This document shows, piece by piece, positions 36,400 to 49,235 of a DNA stretch of 64,000 bases (positions within the stretch are counted from its first letter, which is position 1; every line of letters starts with the position of its first letter). The stretch spans positions 4,596,545 to 4,660,544 of the forward strand of contig CM059971.1 of NCBI GenBank assembly GCA_030490835.1. The letters are read 5' to 3'. This stretch comes from Annona cherimola. Its lineage: Eukaryota; Streptophyta; Magnoliopsida; Magnoliales; Annonaceae. The position numbers and the translations under genes are program-made. The notes under the pieces were generated by a model. That model was not told the DNA's origin. It saw only the letters and a list, made by a program, of their open reading frames with translations, and searched no databases.

Positions 36400-38475
36400 A
36401 AACTGTATTAAAAAAAATATCAATGTCTGCATTCATGGCAGTTATAACGCATTGATGGAATTGACTCTAAGTATACATCCCAAAATGTTGTTGTAAAGCT
36501 AAGTTGACTGTGTTATATGCGGCATAGTTGTTTATCTGTGAAATAGTGAGAAATTACAAAAACCAAAATTTCTAGATAGATTTTTAATTCTATCTATTAG
36601 AAGTTGAATAGTGGAGAAAGTAGCACCATCATCTGTGAGCACATTATATAGGAGAAGATAGTCAGTCTCACGTATGGCCTCGTTATGATTCAGTTCTTTT
36701 AGCTATTCCAAATTGAACAACATTGCATTGGTTTCCAACGATAGTGGGTACGTCACACCTCTCCAAGTCCAACATTTGAAAGCCAAAAGCTTCCCATTCG
36801 AGTCTCATAAGACAGCATCTAATTTACACTGGTTATCCTTGCTACTGAAACTTGCATCCACAATAAGCTTGATTTTACCTGTAGCAAGTGGTCTCCATCT
36901 TACTTGATTTATTTGGGCGTCCAGACTTTTCTGCATCAGAGGCTGAGAAGATATGCATTGATGAATGAACCTTTTCCTCCAATCTTCAATTTTAGAAATT
37001 GGAAAAGGGTTTCCACCTATTCTCTCAGCATTTCTGAACAGCCATATTCTCCAACAAGACGCCAAAAAAAAATCGAACATATCTTTTAAATTTGGTTTTA
37101 TGAACTCATGTAGCGGTCTAATAGATGAGAAGATTTGTAAAATTGCTCGGAGTAAGTTTCCTTACTAGCTGGTGATCCAATGCTTCTTTAGTTCTTGGAC
37201 ACAACCATAACAAATGGAAGAGGTCCTCGGCTTCAGTCTGGCAGATGTCACATATAGTTAGTAGTTGGATCCCTCTTCTAATCAAATTAGACTTCATGGG
37301 CAGTAAGCCATTGATCATTCTCCATCCAAAGATTAAAACCTTTGGGGGAATTTTCATTCTCCATAGAAGCCTGACAACCTTTTGTTGTTCGTGATTGTGT
37401 TGTAAACTTGTAATCGAGCACACTGTTCCTATACTTCCCCATCCTGGATAAAATGATATGCGGATTTAACTGTAAACCTACTATTTTCTTCAGCATTCCA
37501 AAATAAAATATCATCTACCTCCGGATTTGATAAAGGGATCCGACGAATGATTTTTAAGCCATAATCTCCCACAACCATCTTTATTTTATTCTCAATCCAC
37601 TCTCCTTTCTCCTTATCAATAAACTTTGCGACTTTTACTTCTTCTAAAATTTCTAATGGGAGTGGGCTGACGTGAATCAGATCAAGATTTGTCCATTTGT
37701 CTTTACAGAGACTGACTTGGAGCCCATTCCCAATGCGCCACCTACATCCCTGTTTTATTGCGTCTCTAGACTTCATAATACTTTGCCAAACATGGGATGA
37801 ATTGGGTTGTAGCCAACTACTCTAAAAGTTGCTGTTAAAGTATCTAGCTTTGAGCACATCATGGCATAAAGTATCCTGATGGGTTGCTAGTCTCCAAGCT
37901 TGCTTGGCTAAAAGCGCCATGTTAAAAATTTTGAAGTCTCTAAAGCCCATTTCTCCACTTAGTTTAGACTTGCACATATTACTCAATGAAACCCAACTTA
38001 TCTTTCTTCTCCCTTCCTTTACACACCACCAGAATTTGCTTATAATTGCATTGAAATCTTCACATAATTTCTTTGGTAGGAGAAACAAACTCATGGCATA
38101 ATTTGGGATTGCTTGTGCCACAACTTTGATTAAGATCTCCTTTCCTCCACATGAAAGCAATTTGTGTTGCCACCCCTGAACCTTCTTCTAAATTCTTTCC
38201 TTTATACTTTGGAATACTTACACTTTTGTCCTCCCAAGGCAGTCCGGTAAACCAAGACAGATTTGAATTTTCCTCCCTTGAGCCCCAAACTGTCTCTCAA
38301 CTTCTGCCTTAGTGTAGTCCTTTGTGTTTTTACTGTAAAAGGCTATTTTTTCCATGTTTACTTGTTGATCCGTACCTGCCCCATAAATTTGCAAACTAGA
38401 CTTTAAATGCTCGATCTCTTCTGTTGTGACTTTGGTAAACAAAAGTGCATCATTTGCAAGAATAGGTGTGTTATA
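36400..38475 (-). pseudogene. 5'-truncated L1-type LINE: reverse transcriptase end, zf-RVT and RNase H
   Basis: Several minus-strand frames read in order as the C-terminal half of a plant L1-like ORF2. At 38,475-38,218 there is the end of the RT palm (LANDALLF where (F/Y)ADD is expected), then QQVNMEK. At 38,160-37,822 come [14 protein letters not shown] and [14 protein letters not shown], then GGLGFRD-like [21 protein letters not shown]. At 37,776-37,429 come WRIGNGLQVSLCKDKW and FTVKSAYHF. At 37,423-37,118 lies the zinc-finger region with WRMKIPPKV and CDICQTEAEDLFHLLWLC. At 37,080-36,450 lies the RNase H-like end with KLIVDASF and GKLLAFK. Frameshifts and stops separate the pieces, and one catalytic RT aspartate is replaced by N. 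The 5' truncation is typical of LINE insertion. The element is dead. Confidence 0.9.
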
Positions 38476-38479
38476 CTGG

Positions 38480-38700
38480 GGTGTTAATTAGGTGCACTCG
38501 AGAGCATTGAGCCTCAATGCTCTCGAGCGCATACATCTATTTTTTCCAAAATTTTTTTTACACAAATGTTCATCTAATTGTATTTTACATGTATATTAAT
38601 TTTTATCATTTTTGAAGAATTTTAGATATTTATTTTGAATTTTTAAAAATCAGTGGTATTTTGAAATATTTAAGTGCAGCTTCACTGTACCACAATTACG
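38480..38700. mobile_element. left half of a CCCGGG-type MITE next to the LINE 5' break
   Basis: Begins with a perfect inverted repeat CTCGAGAGCATTGAG / CTCAATGCTCTCGAG (38,497-38,527), then the TTCATCTAATTGTATTTTAC core arm and TCAGTGGTATTTTG. The right half is missing. It directly abuts the truncated LINE end. Confidence 0.6.
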
Positions 38701-39659
38701 GTGCAGTTATTTCATAATGGACCTCACATGATCATAAAATTATAATTTACTTAACCCATTATATCTCAAATTATGTATTTTATTGTCATACCAGTTTTCA
38801 TCTCAATTGGATATGTGTATGAATTCTGTTTGAAAATGTTATAAATTCAACGTAATAAAATAATTTGATGTAAAAAACAACTTTAAATAGTATTGACCGA
38901 AGATAGGATATATATAGCGAGGGGACTATTGTCCAAATGGTAACTAGGAGAGGCTGATATTCATGGTTATGAATCCTCTCCAGGGATGAGAATTGTTGCC
39001 AATTAATCCATTGTGGTGGTGATTTTATAATTTCCTTTGAAACGAGAGTTCTATAGAATTTTCTCTAGTATAGAAGTATATTTAGGAAATTTTCCTCATA
39101 GGTGTGAGGGGCGTAAATATGCTATATTGTAATACTAGGATGTCATAATATATAATTATCAAAAAGTAGCAAAAAAAAACCAATTTTAAAAAATAGGAAT
39201 ATGAAGTGTAACGTGGATGTAGGAATTTAACTTGAGGATATGGGGCCATTTTTTGAGATTGAAATGGAAAGATTATGGGTGCCCGATGTGAAGCAGTGGA
39301 GGGCTTTATGCACCATATTTTGTACTTGTATCTTTTTGCCATAGTGGCAAAATACTTAAGTATGTTTCGTAGTATTGAAATTTCATAGATATAATTTTTT
39401 TATTTCTATTTATATAATGTGATAAATTGATATTACAACGGGGCATATTATGTACCAGCCATCCATTTTTAAGAAACGGATGAGATTTATGGGTCATGCA
39501 GGAGAGTCATTTTTTTTACAAAATTCATTTTGCAATTACTTTGATTTTTCAAATACAAACACAACATTTATATTGTCTTTTATGCACAACAAACTCTAAT
39601 TAATAAAAATTTAAACATCTTTATACATGTGCATACATATGTCAATTCTAAATCATGTA
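38701..39659. other. AT-rich stretch without recognised gene
   Basis: The start resembles the inverted-repeat MITE family at 63,526 (GGACCTCACATGATCATAAAA). The remainder shows nothing recognisable; open frames are short and of biased composition. Confidence 0.4.
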
Positions 39660-41330
39660 TTAACGCTGAGGGCATTGTCATCTGCTTGTGCTCGTGCGCA
39701 GCTGTGCTACACATCATGAGCTAATTCATCTTTTTTAGTAGTTCTGAGGTCACTACCCAGGTACTACCATACTGCTTTATTCCTTAGTGACAAATTCAAA
39801 ATGTAATTATGCATCATGTTCATGCACTGTGATTCATGCACTATTTAAATTCACTACTTAACGTGATTTTAAAATAATAATGCTCATATTTGAATAAACC
39901 AACTTGAAAGAAAATTTCAATTTAAATACATAATCACATTTCAAAGCAAATCATAATATTCACAAAATATTTTTAAAGTCATATTTTGGTAAAAGTTTAC
40001 TTATCCTTAATTGGACTTTAAAACTCATCTTTTCCAATTTCTTGTAGTAGCCTCAAGTCTCTTTCCATAATTTTCTTCACAATATGTTCATTATTTTACT
40101 CTGATTTTCATAAATATTATTTATGACTTTCCAAAATTTCTCATAATTTTAATCGGTCGAAATTCTATTGTCTTCTATTTATTCTTATACTATTCCACTT
40201 TTAAATTATTTTATTTCTTTTTTATCTAAGAAAAACAAATTTGGACTCCTTTATATTTTTAAATACTTGATTTAATTTTTCAAAATTTTTTTTTTTTTCA
40301 CCGGCCAGCCGCCGATGAGCTGTTTCCGATGAGCTAAACCTATGCTGGGCCGACATAGGTGGGTTGGATCCTATGCTTGGAAGTTGGGCTAGCTTGCTTA
40401 TGTGGGCTAAGCTTTGTTTTTGTAGTTTTAGGCTTTGTTTTTATGGGCTTAGACTTCAGCTTGAGCTTCTTGGTTCACTGGGCTCATCCAGATGGGCTTA
40501 GCCCACTAGTTTCAAAAGCTTTTGTTATTTCTTTATTTATTTCAATGGTCTGTATTCACAATAGCTTATATCTTTTAATATAAGTGTCTATTTCATCTGA
40601 AATTTGAAGGGTAAGCTTAGAAAATTATGTTATAAAATCTGCTTAGAAAATTATATTATATAATCTGAACGGTCAATTTGTCAAAATAACATCTCTATCA
40701 TCAAATTTGACAGAAAGGGTTTAATAAAGGGTTGAAATTAAATATCACTTCCAATAGCTATATAAACTAATTTTTAACAAAATTAATTCATCATATATAC
40801 TGTAAAATATCTCAAGTAATATTTCTAACGGGTCAGATTATTATTTTTGCATATGTATTTTCTTATAGTTTTTTTTATTTTTTATCCTTAAAATACACAT
40901 TGACAACTCTAAATTTTCATAAAAATTACTATATATAAAAATCCTTTAGTCTGATCAAGTTGAAATTTTGCAGACAAGCTAAACATATAATTATCTTATT
41001 ATTGTATGGTCAAAATTCTCTGGTTATGCTCAAAAGTATGTTTATTTTATCATATAACATTTTTTACCCGTTATTTGCTACTTCTCATTGAAATAAGTAA
41101 AATTTCAACATAAAGTATTTTAATAACACTCCTATGACTAATTACCCGTGCGAGCAATATTATGAATGGATTAGATTTGAGAATAACTTGCGTATAATAT
41201 AAAATGAACGAGATTAATAGACAAATTATTTTACGCAACTTACCTACAAAAACTCTTTCTTCTTCCTTTGTCTTTGTTGTTGTCTCCCGCACGACCTCTC
41301 TTGTTTTAAATAATGTCAAACCCACCTCAT
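39660..41330. other. possible LTR-like relic
   Basis: Features remembered from plant Ty3/gypsy LTRs are present: a long AT-rich lead with many TTTCATAATTTT-like strings, a CCGGCCAGCCGCCGATGAGC segment (40,300-40,320), then a run rich in GGGCTTAG/GGGCTAGC (40,340-40,510). No TG...CA borders, primer site or target duplication could be fixed. The 74-residue open frame at 40,359-40,583 falls in this low-complexity stretch and is not called. Confidence 0.28.
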
Positions 41331-41489
41331 GTATCGCCTATTTTATACTAATGGCTTGCTAAATGGCTAAGATTAATGTCATTAATCTCCACTGTTTTCT
41401 TTTTTTTTTATATACATTTTAAAAAAAGTGGCTCTCCTGCATGACCCATAAATCCTATCCGTTTCTTAACAATGGATGGCTGTTACATA

Positions 41490-41690
41490 CTATTAACCCT
41501 CATTCATGGAAGAAAATTTCTATAATATTGCCACTTCTTGGGAGGAAATCTCAAAACCCCACATTCAGGGGGAAGTTTTAAAACCACCCATTTTAGAGGA
41601 CTTTTCTGTAAAAATCTTTTTTCAACTAAAGAGGGAAATAGGATTTGAGTGGCACCTGTGCCAGTTGCAGGTGGTATATCATAGATATAT
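41490..41690. repeat. relative of the S-unit left part
   Basis: CCCTCATTCATGGAAGAAAA and the WGTGGCACCTGTGCCA-like string resemble 30,800-31,020 and 32,890-33,045. It is old and diverged. Confidence 0.4.
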
Positions 41691-41695
41691 TTCAA

Positions 41696-41976
41696 GGTTG
41701 TGTTTATTAACAAGTAAAAGTTGTTAAGTTAAAACTTTTCAATATGAAACTTTTCACTTTCCATAACTATCTTATTTTTAATCATTTCTTCACATTTTTC
41801 TATATAATTACTATACTTTTCAATCATTTCTGCACAACTACCAACACAACTAATTTATCTATCTTAACTTTATCTTATTTATTTCTCATCATTACCATTA
41901 TCATATCATATCATTTGACAACTTCTAATTTTTACAACTTTTTATCTAAAGTTTTATCCATTCCCAAAACACACCC
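41696..41976 (+). mobile_element. Tourist-like MITE T7
   Basis: Starts GGTTGTGTTTATTAAC, ends AAAACACACCC; the interior is typical of the family. Confidence 0.7.
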
Positions 41977-42274
41977 AAAATGAAGGCAAAAACTTATGGG
42001 AATATTTGGGACTAATCGTTATACAAAATATGTATAACTTCTATGTAATAAAAGTATAAAATCAACATATTAGAATTACAAACTAATTCTACATTTATTA
42101 TTCAATGTCTAAAATATTTTTTTGACTTAAGTGAATGATTTTATGAATTATTATGATGTTTCAATGAATCTATAATTTGATTAAATGTTTCCATAATTTA
42201 GGTATAATCATATATTCGTAAATAGTATAGCTTACCCAAATAAGGGAGTTGAAACAACTTTCGGTGTTATGATA

Positions 42275-42283
42275 TAAAAAAAA
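42275..42283. repeat. left 9-bp target duplication of element A
   Basis: TAAAAAAAA, compared with TAACAAAAA at 48,407-48,415: 8 of 9 identical. The sequence is low-complexity, so the match alone is weak. Confidence 0.6.
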
Positions 42284-42689
42284 GAGTCCACCCATAGGAA
42301 GCACTTCCCTTGGGAAAAAAAAGGAAGCTGGGCATTTTGGTAATTTTACAGCGAGAGTATAATAACTTAAAAACGTGAGTATGTTTGGTTTTTTGATAAA
42401 ATTTGTATTATATATATACAAAATCTCAATCTATTGCATTCATTTGCTAGATCAAATATTAAAATGTATGTGGACATAATTTCTCATCATTTGAAAATTT
42501 CTAAAAATTTTTTTGTACAAAAAATTATTTTTTAAAAAGATTTCATTATAATTGGTAAAGTTAGAAAATATAAATTTTATTAGAAGTTATTTTATATTAT
42601 TTAAAGTTAATATAATCATGGTACTCTCAAAAATAACAAGTTCTTTTATTTTTCTCGAATTTTGAAAATTTATTAATATTTTATTATTT

Positions 42690-43730
42690 TTTGAATAAAA
42701 TCGGATCTAACAGCATCTAACAACATCTAACAGTATCTAACAACATCTAATTTTTAAAATTAATAAGTTAATCCTAATTTAACACCTGTAATATAATCCT
42801 AGGTCCCTTATAATGTCATTTAGACCTTAAATTCAGAATTTGAAACCCATATTATATGATTTAATAAAATCATTATAATCTAACAGCGTCTAATCGCATC
42901 TAACCGCATCTAACAGCATCTAATTTTTGAAATTAATAAGTTAATCATAATTTAACACCTGTAATATGATCCTAGGCCCCTTATAAGGTCATTTAGACCT
43001 TAATTACGGAATTTGAAACCCATATAATATGATTTAAAGAAATCCAACTTAATCTAACAGTGTCTAACGGCATCTAACAGCATCTAACAATATCTAACCG
43101 CATCTAACAGCATCTAATTTTTAAAATTAATAAGTTAATCTTAATTTAACACCTGTAATATGATCCTAGGCCCCTTATAAGATCATTTAGACCTTAATTA
43201 CGGAATTTGAAACCCATATAATATGATTTAAAGAAATCCAACTTAATCTAACAGCGTCTAACGGCATCTAACAGCATCTAACAGCATCTAACAGCATCTA
43301 ACAACATCTAATTTTTGAAATTAATAAGTTAATCTTAATTTAACACCTGTAATATGATCCTAGGCCCCTTATAAGGTCATTTAGACGTTAATTACGGAAT
43401 TTGAAACCCATATAATATGATTTAAAGAAATCCAACTTAATTTAACAGCGTCTAACGGCATCTAACGGCATCTAACAGCATCTAACAGTATCTAATTTTT
43501 GAAATTAATAAGTTAATCTTAATTTAACACTTGTAATATGATCATAGGCCCCTTATAAGGTCATTTAGACCTTAATTACGGAATTTGAAACCCACATAAT
43601 ATGATTTAAAGAAATCCAACTTAATCTAACAACGTCTAACGGCATCTAACGGCATCTAACAGCATCTAACAGAATCTAACCGCATCTAACAGCATCTAAC
43701 CGTATCTAACCGCATCTAATTTTTGAAATT
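42690..43730. repeat. hierarchical array in element A: 10-bp motif within ~180-bp units
   Basis: Five units start at about 42,759, 42,930, 43,128, 43,320 and 43,504, each with AATTAATAAGTTAATC, then CCTAGGCCCCTTATAAGGTC and TTTGAAACCCATATAATATG. Between units are runs of a 10-bp motif CATCTAACAG (variants CGTCTAACGG, CATCTAACCG). The number of 10-bp copies varies from unit to unit. Confidence 0.95.
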
Positions 43731-44339
43731 TTATAAATATTTTACCTAATTTATGTATTTTGCACAAGATATATAATTAATAATTCATTTCATAACTATG
43801 GAAACCTTTCAATAATTTTAAAACTAAATAAATAATAATTAAAAATATTAACTAATTTGAATTAAATAAAATCAAAATTTACGTAAATATATAAAATTGT
43901 AAAAATTATTATTTATGACGCTATAAAACTAAAATTGTAAGAAATTATATATAACTGTAATTTATATTTAATATATAAATATATGTTTCTTTTTGGGATT
44001 GGTTAAATAATCAATTTAGTAAATAACTATGTTTAATAAAAATTTTATAATGAAAATTATTTAAATTCTATAATAATATTATTACAGATTATATTACAAA
44101 AATATAATAATTGTAATTTTTTGTTACTATTAATAATTAAATTAAACAAGAAATACAAATTTATTTACTCCAAATGAACTTAATGTGGACTAATAATTTA
44201 ATTAAAATTTACGTTGAATATAAAATTTATACAAACTTTTATGTTAACACCTCTAAAAATGATCGTTTGTGTTATATCTCCTGTAAATTTTCTATAAAAA
44301 ACAAAATATTTTTAGAAATCAAATATTCGTTTTTGATTT

Positions 44340-45620
44340 AAACCCGCGGATTTATTTTAGAAAATAAAACAAATCATTTATGAACGCCCGTGGGACATAT
44401 ATATTTTCAGAAAACAAAATATTCAATTTTAGGATGCCTGTGGGATAGATATATATTTTCAGAAAACAAAATATTCATTGTTTAGATGCTCGGTGGACAG
44501 ACATATATTTTTAGAAAATAAATATTCATTTTTGGACTCCCGCGCCACACATGTATATATTTTAGAAAATAAAATATTCATTTTTGGACACCCGCGCCAC
44601 ACATATATATATTTTAGAAAATAAAATATTCATTTTTCAACGCCCGTGGGTCAGATATATATATTTTAGAAAATAAAATATTCATTTTAGGAATATTTAC
44701 CAATCTTCAATCTAATAAAATTACCAATCTTCAATTATGTTGCTAAAAGTATTTACCAATCTTCAATCTAATAAAATTATTTTGAATCACATATACACCA
44801 ACCTTCTAAAAACACATTTAATCATAAGATTTTTTTTTTTTGCAAGCATGAAGCCTATAGGAGCTGGCTTTGCATTGAAATACCTCAACAACAGAAAGGA
44901 TCAATTCATGATAGTTTACATGCATTAATGATGCCAAGTAATGATGCCAAGTTGTAGTGTAAAATGAGAACAAGTTATTTTCTTTTTTTTTTTTAGTCGC
45001 TTTTCAATGCTTCTAAAACACATATATTTTAGAAAAACAAAACATTTATTTTTGGACGCCCATGTGACACATATATATTTTAGAAAAACAAAACATTCAT
45101 TTTTGGAGGTCCGCTGGACACATGTATATATTTTAGAAAATAAAATATTCATTCTTGGACGCCCCCGAGACACATATATATATTAGAAAACAAAATATTC
45201 ATTTTTGGATTCCCGCAGGACACATATATATTTTAGAAAAACAAAACATTCATTTTTGGAAGCCCGTGGGACACATACATATTTTAGAAAAATAAAATAT
45301 TCATTTTTAGAAGTCCGCGGGACACATATATATTTTAGAAAAATAAAATATTCATTTTTTGAATGACCGAAGGACACATATATTAATTAAAATATTCATT
45401 CTTGGACACCCGCGGGACACATATATTTTGGAAAAACAAAACATTTATTTTTGGAGGCCCGCAGGACACATATATATATTTTAGAAAATAAAATATTCAT
45501 TTTTGGAGGCCCGCGGGACATGTATATATTTTAGAAAAACAAAACATTCATTTTTGGAAACCCGCAGAACATATATATATTTTATAAAAACAAAACATTC
45601 ATTTTTGGAGGCCCAGGAGA
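44340..45620. repeat. ~58-bp tandem array in element A
   Basis: About 20 units built on CCCGCGGGACACATATATAT, TTTTAGAAAATAAAATATTC and ATTTTTGGA. It is interrupted at about 44,700-45,000 by a non-repeat insert that itself carries three copies of ACCAATCTTCAATCTAATAA-like text. Minus-strand frames reading KNECFVFLKYICVPRAS repeatedly are produced by the unit and are not genes. Confidence 0.93.
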
Positions 45621-45999
45621 AACATTCATTATAAGTGTTTTGATTTTTAAAATATTTTGAGTGAATGCTTATCACATGTTAGTTGATTTGCAATTGAATC
45701 AAAATAAGTAATAATATTTATTATATATTTATTTAGGATTTGTAAAATCACGTATTTTAAGTGTATCTAATATCATCTAATTTTAATATTTTATATAAGT
45801 TTATGTACTTTGCAAAATATATATACTTAATAATTCATTTTAAAACTATGCAAACCTTGATTTTGAATTAAATAAATTTCAAACTAAATAAATATATAAA
45901 CTATAATTAAGATAATAATTAATTTAAATTAAATAAATATATAATTATAATTTAGATTTAGTAATAAAAAAATATAAAAATTATTTTTAATTTCATTTA

Positions 46000-47400
46000 A
46001 ATAAAAATATCTAAATTTTTTAATAGTAAAAATTAAAATCTATAAACATTCTTTGAAAAAAGTATATTATGTAAACCTCTATTTTAACAAATCTCTTAGG
46101 TACACTTCTACAAAACCTCTCATCTATAAAATGTACATGATTTTTCAATTTAATAATAATATTTAAATAAGAATAAATTTGGTCAATATTAATTTTTGTT
46201 AATCAAATTTATGTCAAATAATTGTTTATATATACGACTTTTGAAATTAAAATTTTAATAAATTATATTTATTTGAATGATATATCACTTTAATTTAGAT
46301 TTAACAATATAATTGTATATGATTTCTTGGATTATAAATATAAATATAATAAACATTTAAATGTTATATTTTAAAATTTTTAAAATTAAAAAGGGTTGTT
46401 GTGTTAAATTGGTCAACATATATCAGTTTTCTTTATATGAGTAATAATTCAATATAATCGGATTGCGTGAAAGTATTAATGAAACATATTTTTTGTCTTA
46501 AATATTTTTAAATATAAATTATTTACTTTGTTTAGCAACATTTTTCCTATAATATATATATATATATATATATATTACTTAAAAATTTTGAATGCATATA
46601 CTTTTGGGATTATTTTCTTTTGTATTAAGCTATTTTGCAAATTTAGTGGATTACATCTGCAAAAATTTATAAAATCAAAATCAAAATCTATAAGCATTCT
46701 TTAAAAAAGTATAAAACTTCTATATTTGTTATAAAATAGATCATTTTGCATAGATATGAGAAAAGGAATTAAACAAGTCAGAAATAATTAAAATATATTA
46801 TCTAAAATTTTATTTAGGAAAATCATATTTATAATGTCAGAAACTTTAATAGGAAGTACATAATAGATCAGTTTGTACTAATTTTAAAAATATAAAATAT
46901 TATAATCTTTCCATAGAAAGAGGACTACATATGTTAAATAAAACTAAGTAATTTTAAATATAAATAACGTAGTAATGTAGATATTTACTAGCCATCTAAA
47001 TAAGTTAGGGGTAAAACTATAAATGATTTAAATGACTTAAATTGATCCTACATGAGTTAATAAATTATAAATATAAGGCAAATTAATAAGCTTAAAAGAA
47101 ATTAAAAAATAATAATAATCGAAAACATTTACTAGCCTATTGGATTAGCTTCAAGCAAACTAATATCATTAGGTGATCAACAAATAACATTTGTATATTT
47201 GGTAGGAGACAAAATCGGTTATCATACAAAATAAAGTATAAAATCATTTCAGTCAATTTGGAATTATATAATTAAAATGGAATTAGATAGTCTGAAAAAT
47301 AAATTAATTAGTTTTATTAGCTAATTAAATAATACAAACAAAATTATAAATATCTTTTTTAATAGAAAAATTACAAAGTACTTTAATGTTGCATATTATC
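46000..47400. other. AT-rich spacer of element A
   Basis: No gene seen. A (TA)n tract lies at 46,552-46,575. Parts resemble AT-rich spacer of element B at 54,400-55,790, including the CATAGTTNTAAAATGANTTA string. Confidence 0.5.
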
Positions 47401-47409
47401 AAAAAGGAG

Positions 47410-48300
47410 CTTGCATGTGCAACAGTTTTGAATGCACCACCAGAGTACCGACTCCGTGCTCCATCATCCCGAAAAGATGCTCGCTGTTGCCATCTTCTCC
47501 CTAATCGAAGGCCCTTTCAACCCCAAATTACAGTAACCCATTTTTTTTAAAAAAATTAATAACAGAAATGAAGCTGTTAATGGCAGTTATTAAAAACTGA
47601 CCAAAATTACAACAAACACCGAACAACAGCCCTACATCTTCTCTATGTTTGTAATAGCAGTTGCCATTTTTCTCCAACCAACAGCTGCTATTTGAAGGAC
47701 AAAGTCCATCAAAACGGCAACTAGCAGCGATTTCAAGCAACGTACATTCCAAGCAACCGACTTCCATGAAATCCAGCAGTGGCATCTCACCATCTTCTCC
47801 ATCGCAATCAGCAGCCCTAATCCATCCACGAACATGAAACATCCAAATACAACACTTGGATCGAGCCTCGGAAGAAGAATGGCGGCAAAGAGAATCGACG
47901 TCGCTCTCTTCCTGTCTTTGCTGATTCCGTTGGGGGTAGGGTGGTAGAGAACGCTGCCGCGGGAGCAGACACCCTCTTAAAATCAACAACAAATCTATCC
48001 TCTCCCGTGGCTGTCTCTAAATCCCTCGAAAAATTAATACCCACCTGCAATGAAGAAGAAGAAAACCCATTAATCTCCCATGGTGGTCTTCATTGTTTCT
48101 CTCCTTGAGTAGACAGAAAACGACATAAACAGCTAGCAATTTTCTTGGGCAATATGTTCAAATCATCTCCACTATCTGCCATTATCAAAAAGGAAGAAAG
48201 GAACACGGAAGAGGGAAGGATGAATGAAGAGCCAGGGGAGATATGGAGAAGACGCGCAAGTCCGGCACACAATTCGATGTTCCCCAGTTGTTTTTTCAGC
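47410..48300 (-). other. GC-richer gene-like stretch of element A (possible captured DNA)
   Basis: Minus-strand frames with normal composition occur, such as 48,189-48,100 (MADSGDDLNILPKKIASCLC) and 47,992-47,528. They are short, shift frame and match no family known to me. The order relative to the terminus matches the GC-richer block of element B, but sequence similarity fades beyond about 250 bp from the end. Captured gene fragments are common in Mutator-like elements; that is inference here. An internal TCATTGCAG/GTGGG string is splice-like. Confidence 0.4.
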
Positions 48301-48406
48301 TTCCAAAAATGCCCAAATGCATCTCAGCCATCCAGCCTAATTTAACGGTGAAGATGTAGCTTCCCATGGGAAAAGCCGAGGAAGTGCTTCCCATGGGTTG
48401 GGGCTC

Positions 48407-48415
48407 TAACAAAAA
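48407..48415. repeat. right 9-bp target duplication of element A
   Basis: TAACAAAAA; see 42,275-42,283. Confidence 0.6.
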
Positions 48416-48509
48416 ATGTAAAAACAGTGCTCGAGTTGAATTTCAAGTTCGCAATAGGTGGGCCCAATTGTTCGGTAACCATTTCCATGGGATGGAGCCG
48501 GAGGATCTG

Positions 48510-48824
48510 GGAAGTGGGAAGGCGATCCCCTGCACCCGGGTGCACTTAGCTTCAATGTACGCGGGTGCATTAAATTATTTATTTTTATTTTTTAAATTTG
48601 TTTATATAAATGTTAAACTAAATGTATTTAACAAGTGTATCAATTTTTAATATTTTTGGAGTATTTTAAATATTTATTTTTTATTTTGAAAATCAGTAGT
48701 AAAAATTGATACACATATTAAATACACTTAGATCAACACTTGTATAAAAAAATTTTAAAAAAATTTAAAAATGAGAATACACTGTGATGCACTAAAGCTA
48801 AATGTACTCAGAGGATCCCGTTCC
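48510..48824. mobile_element. Mutator-like MITE, CCCGGG family, copy 4
   Basis: The 9-bp flanks GAGGATCTG (48,501-48,509) and AAGGATCTG (48,825-48,833) match at 8 of 9. Ends are GGAAGTGGG...GCGATCCCCTGCACCC and, inverted, GGAACGGGATCCTCTGAGTAC. The core arm is AAACTAAATGTATTTAAC. It lies between element A and the receptor kinase pseudogene. Confidence 0.82.
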
Positions 48825-49079
48825 AAGGATCTGTTCCTAAAATATAATTCGAGTGTCACCGACGAAATTGCTAAAACATTTATAGTTCCTCAATAATAGT
48901 ACCTTTTGAATCCATCCTTCATCTCAAATTCACGGACAGGACGAAAAAACACAGGAAAAAAACGAAAACAAAAGTTCATCAATTTTATATAAAGGACACC
49001 AACTTCTATAAACCATATTCCCTTTTTTATCGCACCGGGTCACAAATATGGTCATCTGCCACCAGGTCCAAAATTTTTT

Positions 49080-49200
49080 ATTTGTTATAAAACTATTAAT
49101 TTAAATATATTTAATTTGTAAATTAAGTTTTCTAATTTTTGCGGTCAAAAATAACTAAAATACTCATATGTTTAAAAGTTCAAAAAGTTTATATACTTCT
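49080..49200. mobile_element. half of a GTGTATTTAAC-type core at the broken kinase end
   Basis: TAAAACTATTAATTTAAATATATTTAA and the following AAATTAAGTTTTCTAATTTT resemble the arm of the element at 12,590-12,790. The receptor kinase coding similarity stops about 40 bp further on, so this insertion or a linked deletion probably removed the 3' end. Confidence 0.45.
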
Positions 49201-49235
49201 CTGGCTAAAAATGCCTAAATTCTTTCATCAAAAAA

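Larger units (their letters stand above)
42284..48406 (+). mobile_element. element A: large non-autonomous Mutator-like element
   Basis: Termini are GAGTCCACCCATAGGAAGC (left) and, inverted, GAGCCCCAACCCATGGGAAG (right). Both continue with CACTTCC and a GGGCATTTT motif within 100 bp. Length is 6.1 kb. Inside, left to right: 10-bp/180-bp array, AT-rich spacer, ~58-bp array, AT-rich spacer to about 47,400, then a GC-richer stretch. The left 3.4 kb is the reverse complement of the right part of element B, so A and B are related copies in opposite orientation. No transposase was seen. Two independent elements, each with 9-bp flanks and the same termini, support the Mutator-like assignment. Confidence 0.82.

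Noticed and set aside
40359..40583. Hydrophobic 74-residue frame as a small membrane protein
   Set aside because: It falls in a GGGCTT-rich, LTR-like low-complexity stretch; the hydrophobicity follows from base composition.
42690..43730. CRISPR-like array (regular repeats with spacers)
   Set aside because: Spacers are themselves conserved, the repeats are short minisatellite runs, and the DNA is from a plant nucleus.
44925..45675. Three minus-strand frames of 64-82 residues with repeated KNECFVFLKY-like text
   Set aside because: Produced by the ~58-bp DNA array of element A (unit length close to 57, so frames persist). No gene signals.
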